Positions 25,884 to 35,045 of a DNA stretch of 64,000 nt are shown here, piece by piece (position 1 is the first letter of the stretch; every line of letters starts with the position of its first letter). This stretch comes from Sutcliffiella rhizosphaerae (lineage in GTDB: Bacteria > Bacillota > Bacilli > Bacillales > Bacillaceae_I). Position numbers and translations under genes: made by a program. The stretch covers positions 62,001 through 126,000 of the forward strand of contig NZ_CAKJTJ010000007.1 of the NCBI RefSeq assembly GCF_917563925.1, in the 5' to 3' direction. The notes beneath the pieces are model-generated. The model searched no databases. It was not told the origin of the DNA and saw only the letters and a list, made by a program, of their open reading frames with translations.

Positions 25884-26226
25884 GATTATAGTAAGCATTC
25901 TTGTTTTTATTGGTGCTTTTTTTACCCTCATAGCCGCTGTTGGAATCATTCGCTTACAGGATGTATATAGTCGAATTCATGCTGCTTCCAAGAGTGTGAC
26001 CTTAGGCGTGATGACCATAATGCTTGGTACATATCTCTTTTTTCTATTAGAACATGGAGAGAATGTTGGTAAAATCCTCTTGACCATTCTTTTCGTTTTC
26101 ATGACTGCACCAGTTGCAGGATTAATGATGGGGCGTTCCGCTTACCATGCAGGTATTCCATTATGGGAAAAAAGTGTCCATGATGACTTGAAAGAAATGC
26201 ATCAAAAGGAAAATAAAACAAACTAG
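25870..26226 (+). CDS. mrpG: Na+/H+ antiporter subunit G
   Basis: 118 aa, three membrane helices with R-L-Q-D-V-Y-S-R-I-H-A-A-S-K (about 28-41), the MrpG signature. The start is TTG inside the mrpF end (14-bp overlap), with GAGAGGTG upstream. It is the last gene of the operon, before a terminator. Confidence 0.95.
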   Translation: MTAIEIIVSILVFIGAFFTLIAAVGIIRLQDVYSRIHAASKSVTLGVMTIMLGTYLFFLLEHGENVGKILLTILFVFMTAPVAGLMMGRSAYHAGIPLWEKSVHDDLKEMHQKENKTN

Positions 26227-26233
26227 TTAGAAG

Positions 26234-26267
26234 TACCAACCAAGACAATGGTTGGTGCTATTTTTTA
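26234..26267 (+). terminator. terminator of the mrp operon
   Basis: ACCAACCA - AGACAA - TGGTTGGT stem-loop followed by a short spacer and ATTTTTT, eight bases after the mrpG stop. Confidence 0.85.
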
Positions 26268-26530
26268 TTAGAAAGACAGTGATGTGGTTAATTGGTACTG
26301 AGTTATTACATGTTCGATGGTGTACGGGGAATTAAATCACCAAATCCGTCGGCAAACAATAAACAAAGTCAAAAAACCCTTGAAGAGAGAACTACTACAT
26401 ACATTCGCTAAAAAAACGAAGAAGATAGGGTACATTCCATTCAAGGGAAATTGGTCATTCCGATATTCAGCAAAATTACAAGTAGCGATTCCTAGAGAAA
26501 AACCGTTTTATTTTCGAAAACATCCTCTTA

Positions 26531-27694
26531 TTAAAGAGAAGCACGTAAAATGGCTACCGCATCATCGTATGCAAGGGACTTAAAGTTACCTACCGCACCA
26601 CGAGACATAACATGTTCCGCCATTTTTTCAATGTTCTTATCGTCAATATCATAGTCAGCTAAACGACTTGGTGCTCCAAGACTTGACCAGAACTCGCGTA
26701 GTCTTCTAATTCCTTCAAGTGCAATTTCATTATCAGATCCACTTTTTTCATTTACACCAAAAACTCGTACAGCCAATTGTTTGAAACGATCTACATTAGT
26801 GTCAAGCACATGCTCCATCCAGTTAGGGAATAGGATTGCTAATCCACCTGCATGTGGGATGTCATAGATCGCAGATACTGCATGCTCAATCCCATGAGTT
26901 GCCCAATCTCCTCGATATCCCATCTGTAACATTCCATTTAAAGCAATGGTTCCATTAAAAAGAATTGTTTCTCGGTGCTCATAGCTTTCCATATCTTCAA
27001 GAAGCTTTGGTGCTGTTTCCATCACAGTTGTCAATACCCCTTCGCACATGCGATCTTGTAATGGTGTATTAGTGGAGTTATGGAAATACTGTTCCAATAC
27101 ATGTGACATCATATCTACAATCCCATAAACTGTATGGTCTTTAGGAACGGAAAATGTATTAACAGGATCTAAAATAGAGAATTTAGGAAAAGTCACAGGA
27201 CTACCCCAGCCATATTTCTCATTGGTCTCCCAATTCGTAATAACCGAACCAGAATTCATTTCAGAACCAGTTGCAGCTAATGTTAACACCGTTCCGAATG
27301 GTAATGCTTCTGTAGCAATATGTTTTCTTAGGACAATATCCCAAACATCTCCCTCATACTTTGCCCCTGCAGCAATCGCTTTCGTACAATCGATTACACT
27401 TCCTCCACCAACTGCAAGTAGAAAGTCAATTGAATGCTCTCTACATAGCTCTACGCCTTTTTGAACTGTAGAAAGTCTTGGGTTTGGTTCAACCCCAGAA
27501 AGTTCGGTCACTGTTACACCAGCTTTATGTAATTGATCCATCACTTCGTTATATAGCCCGTTTCGCTTAATGCTTCCTCCTCCATAAACCAGAAGAACAT
27601 TTTTCCCGTATGATTCTAGCTCCTCAGGCAAAGTATTCAATTGCCCTTTTCCAAAGACTAATTTAGTTGGATTATAAAATGTAAAGTTTTCCAT
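26531..27694 (-). CDS. yugJ: iron-containing alcohol dehydrogenase, YugJ/butanol-dehydrogenase type
   Basis: 387 aa from the ATG at 27694 (AGGGAGGG upstream; a seven-residue extension is less likely). The [11 protein letters not shown] cofactor segment (about 95-105) and the metal site [12 protein letters not shown] with later G-I-E-H-A-V-S...I-P-H-A-G-G-L mark group III iron-dependent dehydrogenases. It is NAD(P)H-dependent and reduces aldehydes to alcohols; exact substrate unknown. B. subtilis has yugJ and yugK in tandem here; only one copy is present. Confidence 0.88.
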   Translation of the reverse strand: MENFTFYNPTKLVFGKGQLNTLPEELESYGKNVLLVYGGGSIKRNGLYNEVMDQLHKAGVTVTELSGVEPNPRLSTVQKGVELCREHSIDFLLAVGGGSVIDCTKAIAAGAKYEGDVWDIVLRKHIATEALPFGTVLTLAATGSEMNSGSVITNWETNEKYGWGSPVTFPKFSILDPVNTFSVPKDHTVYGIVDMMSHVLEQYFHNSTNTPLQDRMCEGVLTTVMETAPKLLEDMESYEHRETILFNGTIALNGMLQMGYRGDWATHGIEHAVSAIYDIPHAGGLAILFPNWMEHVLDTNVDRFKQLAVRVFGVNEKSGSDNEIALEGIRRLREFWSSLGAPSRLADYDIDDKNIEKMAEHVMSRGAVGNFKSLAYDDAVAILRASL

Positions 27695-27850
27695 ATGTTT
27701 CCCTCCCTTTTGCATTGATTATGGATTATTTCTTGTTTCCATGCAAAGATTTAGCTTTTCCATAATTAATTTTGATATTCACCATGTATAATATTCGATT
27801 TGTTACAAATTATATGAAGGAAACACTTATATTCTCAAGGAGGGTATGAC

Positions 27851-28084
27851 ATGAGTACCATTCAACGTATCGCTTTAGTATTGACTATTATTGGAGCAAT
27901 TAACTGGGGACTTATCGGCTTTTTCCAATTTGACCTTGTAGCAGCAATATTCGGTGGCCAGAGTGCTGCTCTATCACGTATTATCTATGGTTTAGTTGGG
28001 ATTGCTGGATTAATTAATCTTGGTCTACTATTCGTACCAAGTGAGCAGCATGAAAGAGAAGTTGAACCAAGAACAACCAGATAA
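27851..28084 (+). CDS. yuzA: DUF378 small membrane protein YuzA
   Basis: 77 aa with two membrane helices. The pattern I-G-A-I-N-W-G-L-I-G-F-F (about 14-25) and R-I-I-Y-G-L-V-G-I-A-G (about 43-53) is that of DUF378. Function unknown. ATG with AAGGAGGG upstream. It sits between yugJ and yugI as in B. subtilis and is followed by a terminator. Confidence 0.88.
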   Translation: MSTIQRIALVLTIIGAINWGLIGFFQFDLVAAIFGGQSAALSRIIYGLVGIAGLINLGLLFVPSEQHEREVEPRTTR

Positions 28085-28093
28085 TACTCCGCG

Positions 28094-28123
28094 AACCGCT
28101 TCTTCCATGGAGAAGCGGTTTTA
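28094..28123 (+). terminator. terminator after yuzA
   Basis: AACCGCTTCT - TCCATGG - AGAAGCGGTT followed by TTAC, ten bases after the stop. The T-run is short. Confidence 0.75.
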
Positions 28124-28222
28124 CTATGAAAGAACCAATTTACATAAACAAGTTTGTAAGATGCAATCAGGTGGTAATTACTGTGTCCATGTAATGGTAA
28201 AAACGAAAACTGCAGTGATTTT

Positions 28223-28257
28223 AAAAAAACTCTTCACGATGTAGAAGAGTTTTTTTA
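28223..28257. terminator. orphan strong terminator between yuzA and yugI
   Basis: AAAAAAACTCTTC, an 8-base loop and GAAGAGTTTTTTT: near-perfect and usable on both strands. No accepted gene ends here on either strand. It may be a back-up for yuzA or the end of a short RNA. Confidence 0.7.
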
Positions 28258-28344
28258 TATACAAGAAACCCGTAATGGTCTTAGGTTCTCACAGTTTCCC
28301 TACAGAAGTTCAGATTTTAGCCTGATTTTATCTACAGAATAAAT

Positions 28345-28372
28345 AAAAAAAGACATCTCTAAGGATGCCTTC
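28345..28372 (-). terminator. terminator after yugI
   Basis: On the minus strand GGCATC - CTTAGA - GATGTC followed by TTTTTTT, ten bases after the yugI stop. Confidence 0.75.
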
Positions 28373-28381
28373 TAAATTTTA

Positions 28382-28789
28382 TTACTTTTTAATTAAATCT
28401 TCACGATTGGATTGTTCAATCCACTCTTCCAATTTGTCTTTTAATGTGTTGAAACCTTGTGGAGATTCCGTTTGTTGTTGTTGTTTAACAACTGTAGCTT
28501 GGCGCTTCTTAGGTTTTTTAGCAGCTACTGGAGCCTCTGCAGGTGCTTCTTGAGTTGCTTTGATAGATAAGCTAATTTTCCCGGAGTTCTCATCAACAGA
28601 AAGAACCTTTACTTGCACTTCATCGCCCATTTTTAAATGTTCGTTTACATCCTTAACATACCCATGAGTAATTTCAGAAATATGAACAAGACCTTGAGTT
28701 TCCTCGTCAAGAGCTACAAATGCTCCATAAGGTTGGATACCCGTTACTTTCCCAGCTAATACACTTCCAATTTCAAATTTATCAGACAT
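28382..28789 (-). CDS. yugI: S1-domain RNA-binding protein YugI (general stress protein 13)
   Basis: 135 aa from ATG 28789 (AGGAGTG upstream); the open frame runs 23 codons further without a site. The S1 domain spans about residues 7-75 (G-S-V-L-A-G-K-V-T-G-I-Q-P-Y-G-A-F-V, G-L-V-H-I-S-E-I). The tail is Ala/Pro/Lys-rich with a run of Gln, then a short helical end. Family members bind RNA and associate with ribosomes. Position between yuzA and alaT matches B. subtilis. Confidence 0.9.
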   Translation of the reverse strand: MSDKFEIGSVLAGKVTGIQPYGAFVALDEETQGLVHISEITHGYVKDVNEHLKMGDEVQVKVLSVDENSGKISLSIKATQEAPAEAPVAAKKPKKRQATVVKQQQQTESPQGFNTLKDKLEEWIEQSNREDLIKK

Positions 28790-28930
28790 GAAAACACTCC
28801 TAATTAAAGTTATTTTTATACACATTGAACGCAATAAAAAATTATACCACAATTCCACTACTATATCAAAGATACTTAATAATAGGAGGATACAAAAAAA
28901 ATAAAAGAATTTTCTAAATTGAGGTTTATC

Positions 28931-28985
28931 AAAAAAAAAATGGGGAATACTTATACCATCAAGGCTTTCTAGTATTCCCCCTTTT
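28931..28985 (-). terminator. terminator of the alaR-alaT operon
   Basis: On the minus strand GGGGAATACT pairs with AGTATTCCCC around a 21-base loop, followed by ATTTTTTTTTT. It lies 120 bases after the alaT stop. Confidence 0.8.
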
Positions 28986-28990
28986 GTTAA

Positions 28991-29026
28991 GGACCAAATC
29001 CTCCGATGGATTTGGTCCCTTTTTTA
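28991..29026. terminator. second hairpin downstream of alaT
   Basis: GGACCAAATCC-TCCGAT-GGATTTGGTCC, perfect 11-bp stem. The T-run (CTTTTTTATT) is on the plus strand, where no gene is known to end. On the minus strand it lies ahead of the true alaT terminator. Confidence 0.6.
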
Positions 29027-29102
29027 TTGGTGGTTAAAATAGCTCGTATTCCGACACGTTTTTTGCTCTTCAGGGCTGATCAAGAAGCTTTCGTTTTACT
29101 AA

Positions 29103-30263
29103 TTATCGATAATTCTTAACAAATCTCTCCATTCGCTTCACAGCTTCTTGGAGTTGCTCTAATGAAGAGGCATAGGAGCATCTGACATATCCTTCACCAC
29201 TTTTACCAAAGACATCGCCAGGAACAACTGCCACTTTTTCTTCAATCAAAAGCTTTTCAGCGAATTCCTGTGAGCTAAGACCTGTTTGTTTTATGGAAGG
29301 AAATGCGTAGAATGCTCCTCCCGGTTGATGGCAAGGCATTCCGATTTCATTTAGTGAAGCCACAAAATAATTCCTTCTTCTTTTATAACTTTTTTTCATT
29401 TCTTCGATATCTTTTCTTCCATTTTTGAGAGCCTCAATTGCTCCATACTGAGCCATTGTCGAAGCACACATCATGGCATATTGATGAATTTTCAGCATCG
29501 CTTCCACAATATCAGAAGGTCCAGCAACAAATCCCAATCTCCAACCTGTCATTGCAAAGCCTTTCGAGAACCCTGAAATAAGGATGGTTCGATCTTTCAT
29601 GCCAGGAAGCGTCGCAAAACTCGTAAAAGCATCATCAAAAGAGAGTTCTGCATATATTTCATCTGATAAAACTAACAAATCGTGCATTTCCACTATTCTG
29701 CTAATTTGAATCAGTTCTTCTTTAGTCAGCATCGTTCCAGTTGGATTATTAGGAAAACAGAGAAGGATCGCTTTCGTTCGAGATGTAATCGAAGCAGTTA
29801 ATTTTTCAAAGTTTATACTAAATCCTTTATCAGGATTTGCTCCGACCTTAACAGCTTTTCCTCCAGCAAGCTCAATTAATGGTGCGTATGATACAAAGCT
29901 TGGTTCGATCACAATTACTTCATCATCAGGATCCACAATCGCTCTTATGGCCAAATCAAGTGCTTGGCTAGCCCCGACAGTTACGATAATATCACTCGTT
30001 GGACGATAATCGACATTAAACTGGTGCATTAAATATTTGCTAATCTCTGTACGTAATTCTATTAATCCTGCATTTGCTGTATAGGATGTATGCCCATTAT
30101 GTAAGGAAGCAATGCAAGCCTCTCTAATATTCCAAGAGGTAATAAAGTCCGGTTCCCCAACCCCTAATGAAATGACCCCTTCCATATTTGCTGCCAAATC
30201 AAAAAAACGTCGAATACCAGATGGTTGAAGCTGCTGTACATGACTTGCTATTCTGTTTTTCAT
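29103..30263 (-). CDS. alaT: aminotransferase AlaT (alanine transaminase type)
   Basis: 386 aa, fold type I class I/II aminotransferase. The PLP lysine lies in S-G-F-S-K-G-F-A-M-T-G-W-R (about 230-242); N-N-P-T-G (about 170-174) and the C-terminal Y-V-R-C-S-Y-A-S with the substrate Arg are present. It starts inside the alaR end (4-bp overlap). In B. subtilis AlaRT controls alanine synthesis from pyruvate. Name rests on the regulator neighbour and synteny. Confidence 0.9.
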   Translation of the reverse strand: MKNRIASHVQQLQPSGIRRFFDLAANMEGVISLGVGEPDFITSWNIREACIASLHNGHTSYTANAGLIELRTEISKYLMHQFNVDYRPTSDIIVTVGASQALDLAIRAIVDPDDEVIVIEPSFVSYAPLIELAGGKAVKVGANPDKGFSINFEKLTASITSRTKAILLCFPNNPTGTMLTKEELIQISRIVEMHDLLVLSDEIYAELSFDDAFTSFATLPGMKDRTILISGFSKGFAMTGWRLGFVAGPSDIVEAMLKIHQYAMMCASTMAQYGAIEALKNGRKDIEEMKKSYKRRRNYFVASLNEIGMPCHQPGGAFYAFPSIKQTGLSSQEFAEKLLIEEKVAVVPGDVFGKSGEGYVRCSYASSLEQLQEAVKRMERFVKNYR

Positions 30264-30775
30264 GGTGACACCACAATACGATGATCATCTTCTCCCTGAT
30301 CAAAAATAGTTCCGTCATGCTTGTATTTTTTCATAATAAAGTGTGTGGTAGTAGAAATTACTGAATCTAGCGTTGAGAGCTTTTCCGATACAAAATTAGC
30401 AACCTGGGACAGAGATCTACCTTCCACCACAACAGAGAGATCATAAGCACCTGACATTAAGTAGACCGATTTCACTTCCGGGAACAAATAAATATTCTTA
30501 GCGATCTCATCAAATCCAACTTCTCGTTTTGGAGTCACCTTCACATCAATCATTGCTGTAACACCTTCAAAGTTATCTACCTTTCTCCAATCGATAACTG
30601 CACCATATTCTACTATAATTCGTTGCTCTTCCAGTTGCTGAATAATTCGAGATGTTTCTTCGACTGAAAGCTCAACCATTTTAGAAAGGACTCCAATTTC
30701 CATCTTTCCGTTCTCTTCTATAATTTGTAATAAATCTAACTCTTTTTCTGTTAATTGCATATGCCTTTCATTCAC
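30260..30775 (-). CDS. alaR: Lrp/AsnC-family regulator AlaR
   Basis: 171 aa. An N-terminal winged helix-turn-helix (about 10-55) is followed by the Lrp RAM ligand-binding domain (about 70-150, V-Y-L-M-S-G-A-Y-D-L-S-V-V-V-E-G). It is encoded with alaT by overlapping stop and start and probably regulates it in response to an amino acid. Divergent from yugF. Confidence 0.88.
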   Translation of the reverse strand: MNERHMQLTEKELDLLQIIEENGKMEIGVLSKMVELSVEETSRIIQQLEEQRIIVEYGAVIDWRKVDNFEGVTAMIDVKVTPKREVGFDEIAKNIYLFPEVKSVYLMSGAYDLSVVVEGRSLSQVANFVSEKLSTLDSVISTTTHFIMKKYKHDGTIFDQGEDDHRIVVSP

Positions 30776-30923
30776 TCCTTCTAAACAAACATTGACTCAT
30801 TATAGCAAAAATCTACTCAAAGTGTATGAGATTAATTAAAGAACACCTTAACAAAATTACACATGTTTGAAAAGCAGTAAAGAGGATAAAATACCAATAA
30901 CTAATTTTTGGAGGAATTTTGAG

Positions 30924-31763
30924 ATGAAGTCCAATCATTTTACAATGAATATATCAGGGATTAATATTTTTTATGAATTTCATCATGATGCTGATTCTAC
31001 CATCGCAAGCAAGCCCACTTTAGTACTTATACATGGGTTTCTTTCCTCTTCTTTCAGTTTCAGAAGGTTAATTCCTCTTCTAACAAAAGAATATACCGTT
31101 TTGGCTATTGACCTCCCACCGTTTGGGAAAAGCGAAAAATCCAAAAAATTTGTGTATTCATATGAAAATCTTGCGAAAGTTGTCATGGAATTGTTGAGTG
31201 AGCTCGGGATAGAAAAAACAGTACTAATTGGACATTCTATGGGAGGACAAATCTGTCTAAATATTAGCAGGCAAAAACCAGAATTAGTTGAAAAGGTAGT
31301 GCTTTTATGTAGCTCTGGCTATTTAAAGAAACTAAAAAGAGCCCTAGTTTATTCTTCTAGGATTCCGTACTTTTATTTATATTTAAAATATTGGCTAGCA
31401 AAAAAAGGAGCCATTCAAAACCTATTAAACGTAGTTCATGATCATTCACTCATAGATGATGAAATGATTGCCGGTTACACAGAGCCTTTTTATGATGATC
31501 GAATATTTCATGCATTAACAAGAATGATTAGAGATCGAGAAGGAGATTTAGCATCTGAAATATTACGCAATATAAATACACCAAGCTTATTAATCTGGGG
31601 GGAAGAAGACAAAGTGGTTCCAATTGAAATCGGCAGACGCCTCCATCGTGATCTTCCAAATTCACAATTGATTACATATAAAAATACCGGTCACCTATTA
31701 CCAGAGGAAAAACCCCAGCATGTGTACGACAATATTATGGAATTTTTACAAACTACATCCTAG
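30924..31763 (+). CDS. yugF: alpha/beta hydrolase YugF
   Basis: 279 aa from the ATG at 30924 with TTGGAGGA upstream. The open frame begins 19 codons earlier without a site. Oxyanion/H-G motif: L-I-H-G-F-L-S-S-S-F; nucleophile elbow G-H-S-M-G-G; catalytic Asp near W-G-E-E-D-K-V-V-P and His in N-T-G-H-L-L-P-E-E. No signal peptide. Substrate unknown. Position beside alaR matches yugF. Confidence 0.88.
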   Translation: MKSNHFTMNISGINIFYEFHHDADSTIASKPTLVLIHGFLSSSFSFRRLIPLLTKEYTVLAIDLPPFGKSEKSKKFVYSYENLAKVVMELLSELGIEKTVLIGHSMGGQICLNISRQKPELVEKVVLLCSSGYLKKLKRALVYSSRIPYFYLYLKYWLAKKGAIQNLLNVVHDHSLIDDEMIAGYTEPFYDDRIFHALTRMIRDREGDLASEILRNINTPSLLIWGEEDKVVPIEIGRRLHRDLPNSQLITYKNTGHLLPEEKPQHVYDNIMEFLQTTS

Positions 31764-31838
31764 GCAGTAATTTTTTCAGGTTACAGCAATTTTCAATAAA
31801 ATCTCTACAATTAATTCCAACTATTGTTTTCAAATCTA

Positions 31839-31872
31839 AGAGAAAAGCAACCATAGCTTTTCTCTTTTTTAT
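31839..31872 (+). terminator. terminator after yugF
   Basis: AGAGAAAAGC - AACCATA - GCTTTTCTCT followed by TTTTTA. It touches the convergent yugE stop at 31869. Confidence 0.85.
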
Positions 31873-32132
31873 ATAGAACACGATGTATCTTCATTTTTTA
31901 TAGCTAGTAATTCCAATGCTTTCATTTTGCATGTAGGCAGTGGGATATATTCCTCAAAGGAAAATTCATATATTTGTTGAATTTTATTAGCAAGACTAAT
32001 TGGATTATCCAGTTCATGTACTGCCTGGACCACATCAACACATTCTGTATCATATGCATCTGTTCCATATCCTAGAGGGTCCCATTGTAAGAGGTTTTCC
32101 ATCAATCGTACATTAATACTCGGTTTTTCCAT
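31869..32132 (-). CDS. yugE: DUF1871 protein YugE
   Basis: 87 aa, acidic, mostly helical. The pattern L-L-Q-W-D-P-L-G-Y-G-T-D-A-Y-D-T-E (about 14-30) and I-Q-Q-I-Y-E-F-S-F-E is that of DUF1871. Function unknown. Lies between yugF and patB as in B. subtilis. Confidence 0.85.
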   Translation of the reverse strand: MEKPSINVRLMENLLQWDPLGYGTDAYDTECVDVVQAVHELDNPISLANKIQQIYEFSFEEYIPLPTCKMKALELLAIKNEDTSCSI

Positions 32133-32230
32133 ACTATATCACCTAACTTAGGAGTATTTTATCATCTAATTATACATGGTTTTAGCTTAATTGTTTAGAT
32201 ATGATATCAATCATAAAGGAGTGAACGGTT

Positions 32231-33400
32231 TTGCAGAAACATAATTTTGATTTATATGTTGAAAGACAAAATACATCCAGTGTGAAATGGGATGAGAGAA
32301 AGAGAATATTTGGAACGGAAGATGTTCTGCCCATGTGGGTGGCTGACATGGACTTCCAGGCACCACCAGAAGTTGTGAAAGCTATTAAAGAAAAGGCTGA
32401 ACATGGAATCTTTGGGTATACTTCCATTCCCACTTCCGTTAGCCAATCCATCATTACATGGTATCAAAAGAGACATAAATGGAAAATTAATGCTGAGTGG
32501 TTCACTTATATCTCCGGTGTAGTTCCAGCTATCAGTGCAAGCATTCAAGTTTTTTCAAACCCTGGTGACAAAATAGCATTATTTTCTCCGGTGTATTACC
32601 CATTTTATGGCATGGTTACAGATAATGATAGAACACTTGTAACAATCCCACTTTTTGAGAATAATGGTCAATTTGAAATGGATTTTAAACTATTAGAGTC
32701 TCAATTAGATAGTAATGTAAGAATGTTACTACTTTGCAATCCACACAATCCAGGCGGAAATGTATGGAAAAAGTCTGTTTTAGAGAAACTTGCGGAGATT
32801 TGTGTCAAACATCAAATTATTGTCGTGGCCGATGAAATTCATGGTGACCTTATATTTAAAGAACATGCTTATACCCCTTTTGCTTCTATTTCTCAAGAGA
32901 TTGCTGACTTGACCATAACGTGCATCGCCCCAACAAAGACATTTAATTTAGCTGGCCTACAAGCTTCTGTAATGATTACTTCCAGCCAAAGTATGAAAGC
33001 TGAATTAGAACTTTTTATGAAAAGACAAGGCCATTTCACCCTAAACCTATTTGGGATTACTGCCATGGAATCGGCTTATATTCATGGGGAAAGCTGGCTT
33101 GATGAAGTATTGGATTATCTAGAAAACAACATGGATACCGCAATCGATTTTATCCAAAAAAATATTCCAAAAGTTTTTGCACATAAGCCTGAAGGTACCT
33201 ATCTCTTATGGATTGATTGCAGAAAACTAGGGCTTTCTGACTCAGAATTAAAACGACTTCTTTTACAAAAAGGGAAATTAGCGCTTGAACCCGGTAATAA
33301 GTTTGGTCCAGGAGGAGAAGGCTTTGTCCGTATGAATGTAGCATGCTCAAAAGGAGTATTGGAAGAGGGACTCAAAAGATTAAAAGCTGCTTTCGAATAG
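32231..33400 (+). CDS. patB: cystathionine beta-lyase/aminotransferase PatB
   Basis: 389 aa, MalY/PatB-type fold I PLP enzyme. TTG start with AAAGGAGTG at correct spacing. Early motif L-P-M-W-V-A-D-M-D-F (about 35-44), N-P-H-N-P-G-G (about 170), PLP Lys in A-P-T-K-T-F-N-L-A-G-L-Q (about 236), and R-M-N near the end. It cleaves C-S bonds of cystathionine and cysteine. Position next to yugE matches B. subtilis patB. Confidence 0.92.
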   Translation: MQKHNFDLYVERQNTSSVKWDERKRIFGTEDVLPMWVADMDFQAPPEVVKAIKEKAEHGIFGYTSIPTSVSQSIITWYQKRHKWKINAEWFTYISGVVPAISASIQVFSNPGDKIALFSPVYYPFYGMVTDNDRTLVTIPLFENNGQFEMDFKLLESQLDSNVRMLLLCNPHNPGGNVWKKSVLEKLAEICVKHQIIVVADEIHGDLIFKEHAYTPFASISQEIADLTITCIAPTKTFNLAGLQASVMITSSQSMKAELELFMKRQGHFTLNLFGITAMESAYIHGESWLDEVLDYLENNMDTAIDFIQKNIPKVFAHKPEGTYLLWIDCRKLGLSDSELKRLLLQKGKLALEPGNKFGPGGEGFVRMNVACSKGVLEEGLKRLKAAFE

Positions 33401-33484
33401 GTAGTTGTTTGTACGAAATGCCTGAAGAACTCGATAGGGAAAATATCTAATTCTATGAGTTTTGGATATTCTTATTGATACTTG

Positions 33485-33538
33485 AAAAAAGGCTGTTAAA
33501 AGTCAATAAGCACGATTTTTTAACAGCCCTCTATATGA
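33485..33538 (-). terminator. terminator after the histidine phosphatase gene
   Basis: On the minus strand GGGCTGTTAAAA pairs with TTTTAACAGCC over a long loop, followed by TTTTTT, directly at the stop. Confidence 0.75.
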
Positions 33539-34141
33539 TTATTTGTATAAGTGCTCTTTACTATTAAGATATCTTATTTTTACTTCTGTTTCGCTTTTAT
33601 CTAATTTATGAATTCCCGTATCTCCTGTAGAAAATGTAATGTCTGTTAGAACTGGGAGTTGTAAAAGTGCTTTTAAAAGATTGGATATCATTCCCCCGTG
33701 AGAAACTATTGCAATCCTGACTACGGCAGAGCTTTCTGATAAAACTTTTGATAATGCCAACTCCGCCCGCATTCTGAATTCAATTTCGGATTCACCGTTC
33801 TGGATTCTCTCGTGAGGCTTCCTGCCACCAAGGGGAAGTGGATATGTGCTTGCAGCAACCTCCTTCTGTAACCCAGCTAAAACACCATTGTTGTATTCCA
33901 TTAAACTGGGTTCTTTTATTAACATACATCCTATCTCTTCTGCTAAAATGGTTGCAGTTTCGGACGCTCTCTTTAACGGGCTAGCCCATATAATATCAGG
34001 TGGACTATGATTATTTAAATAACAAGCTAGCTTCTTTGCTTGTTCTTTTCCCAGTTCAGTTAGTGGAAAATCTGCTCTACCTTCATGCACATTTAAAAGG
34101 TCAGCCTCTGATTGGCCATGTCTAATTAAAAGTATCTCCAA
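33539..34141 (-). CDS. histidine phosphatase family protein (phosphoglycerate-mutase-like)
   Basis: 200 aa. The catalytic motif L-I-R-H-G-Q-S (5-11) and the later A-S-P-L-K-R-A and V-S-H-G-G segments are those of the two-histidine branch. E84-like acidic residue sits in L-M-E-Y-N-N-G. It is closer in length to PhoE/CobC-type broad phosphatases than to glycolytic mutases. Substrate unknown; cytosolic, single gene. Confidence 0.8.
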   Translation of the reverse strand: MEILLIRHGQSEADLLNVHEGRADFPLTELGKEQAKKLACYLNNHSPPDIIWASPLKRASETATILAEEIGCMLIKEPSLMEYNNGVLAGLQKEVAASTYPLPLGGRKPHERIQNGESEIEFRMRAELALSKVLSESSAVVRIAIVSHGGMISNLLKALLQLPVLTDITFSTGDTGIHKLDKSETEVKIRYLNSKEHLYK

Positions 34142-34231
34142 AGATGCAACCCCCTCTTTATCTTTAAATTTTAAATTATCTTAAAAATATGAACAATGTC
34201 AATACCATTACGAATATTTCTATAATAAGAC

Positions 34232-34271
34232 AAAAAAATACAACCCTTTCTTATTGAAATGGGCTGTATTT
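34232..34271 (-). terminator. terminator after sodC-like gene
   Basis: On the minus strand ATACAGCCCATTTC - AATAA - GAAAGGGTTGTAT followed by TTTTTT. Confidence 0.75.
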
Positions 34272-34346
34272 GTATAGTCAGACTTTCGTCAACATCTGAA
34301 TAAGTGATTGACACTTTTCTAGCATTCTTTACTATATGTTAATGGA

Positions 34347-34928
34347 TTATTCTTCCTCTGATTCATCTACAGGTTCTTCCACAACTTTTCCTTTTTCTGC
34401 AACTTCTTTTGTTATAAGGCCACAAGCAATTCTTTCCCCAGAATCACCTGTTGGCTGTGTCATTCCATCATCAGGAGTTTCCGTTATGATTATAGCTGTC
34501 CCATCTTTGCCAAATAATGATGTCTTTCCATCTTTTAAAGTAGCCTCAGGGGCTATTAATTCCGCTATCACTGTGCCGTCATCTTTTACAATAATATTTG
34601 GCAGATCCCCGACATGGGCACCTTCTGGATGCATTAAACCATGCTCTTTGTCATCGGGATTAAAATGATTTCCAGCAGTTTTGAAATCAGGAGGATCACA
34701 CAATCCTGTTTCATGAATGTGGACTCCATGTTCTCCAGGTGGAAGCCCTTCTAGATTCAACTCTATCTTAACTCCTCCAGAATCTTCTGATACTTTTGCG
34801 ACACCAAGACTATCACCGTCTGCATTATATAGCTCAACATCCAATGTTGTTATATCTTTTTCCATACAGCCAGTAAGGACTATACATACCACGAAACCTA
34901 TGGCAGTGAAAGTTCTGATAGTAAGCAT
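34347..34928 (-). CDS. Cu/Zn superoxide-dismutase-like lipoprotein lacking one copper ligand
   Basis: 193 aa with signal peptide and lipobox (L-T-G-C, Cys21), so an outer-face membrane lipoprotein. SOD core: H70-I-H72, A-G-N-H88-F-N, E-H96-G, A-H105-V-G-D108, the C77/C169 disulfide pair and G-E-R-I-A-C-G. The sixth histidine, expected before the D-D motif (V-V-H in human SOD1), is Thr149 (I-I-I-T-E-T-P-D-D). B. subtilis YojM is also known to lack copper ligands. Superoxide dismutation is therefore doubtful; zinc binding is likely intact. Acidic C-terminal tail. Confidence 0.88.
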   Translation of the reverse strand: MLTIRTFTAIGFVVCIVLTGCMEKDITTLDVELYNADGDSLGVAKVSEDSGGVKIELNLEGLPPGEHGVHIHETGLCDPPDFKTAGNHFNPDDKEHGLMHPEGAHVGDLPNIIVKDDGTVIAELIAPEATLKDGKTSLFGKDGTAIIITETPDDGMTQPTGDSGERIACGLITKEVAEKGKVVEEPVDESEEE

Positions 34929-34995
34929 ATATTAATTATCCTCCAATTAGTCGTTTTTCTTAAGTTTTTCCTAAAAGTTGGAGGAATATGAGAAA

Positions 34996-35028
34996 ACAAA
35001 ATAAACTCACCTGCTTAGCACAGGTGAG
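34996..35028 (-). terminator. terminator after the 35.0-kb small membrane gene
   Basis: CTCACCTG - CTTAGCA - CAGGTGAG, perfect 8-bp stem; on the minus strand followed by TTTATTTTGTTTT. Confidence 0.8.
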
Positions 35029-35045
35029 CATATCACAATAGAATA

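Noticed and set aside
26317-26583. 88-codon basic plus-strand frame between mrpG and yugJ
   Set aside because: No ribosome site and it runs into the 3' end of yugJ on the other strand. Its composition is somewhat protein-like, so a remnant is possible, but I cannot support it.
28020-28244. 74-codon plus-strand frame overlapping yuzA
   Set aside because: It overlaps yuzA and its terminator in another frame, with no ribosome site.
33491-33538. Another copy of the GGCT...AGCC element
   Set aside because: It starts GGCTGTTAAAA and ends TTTTAACAGCC but is only a terminator hairpin; the internal family blocks are missing.
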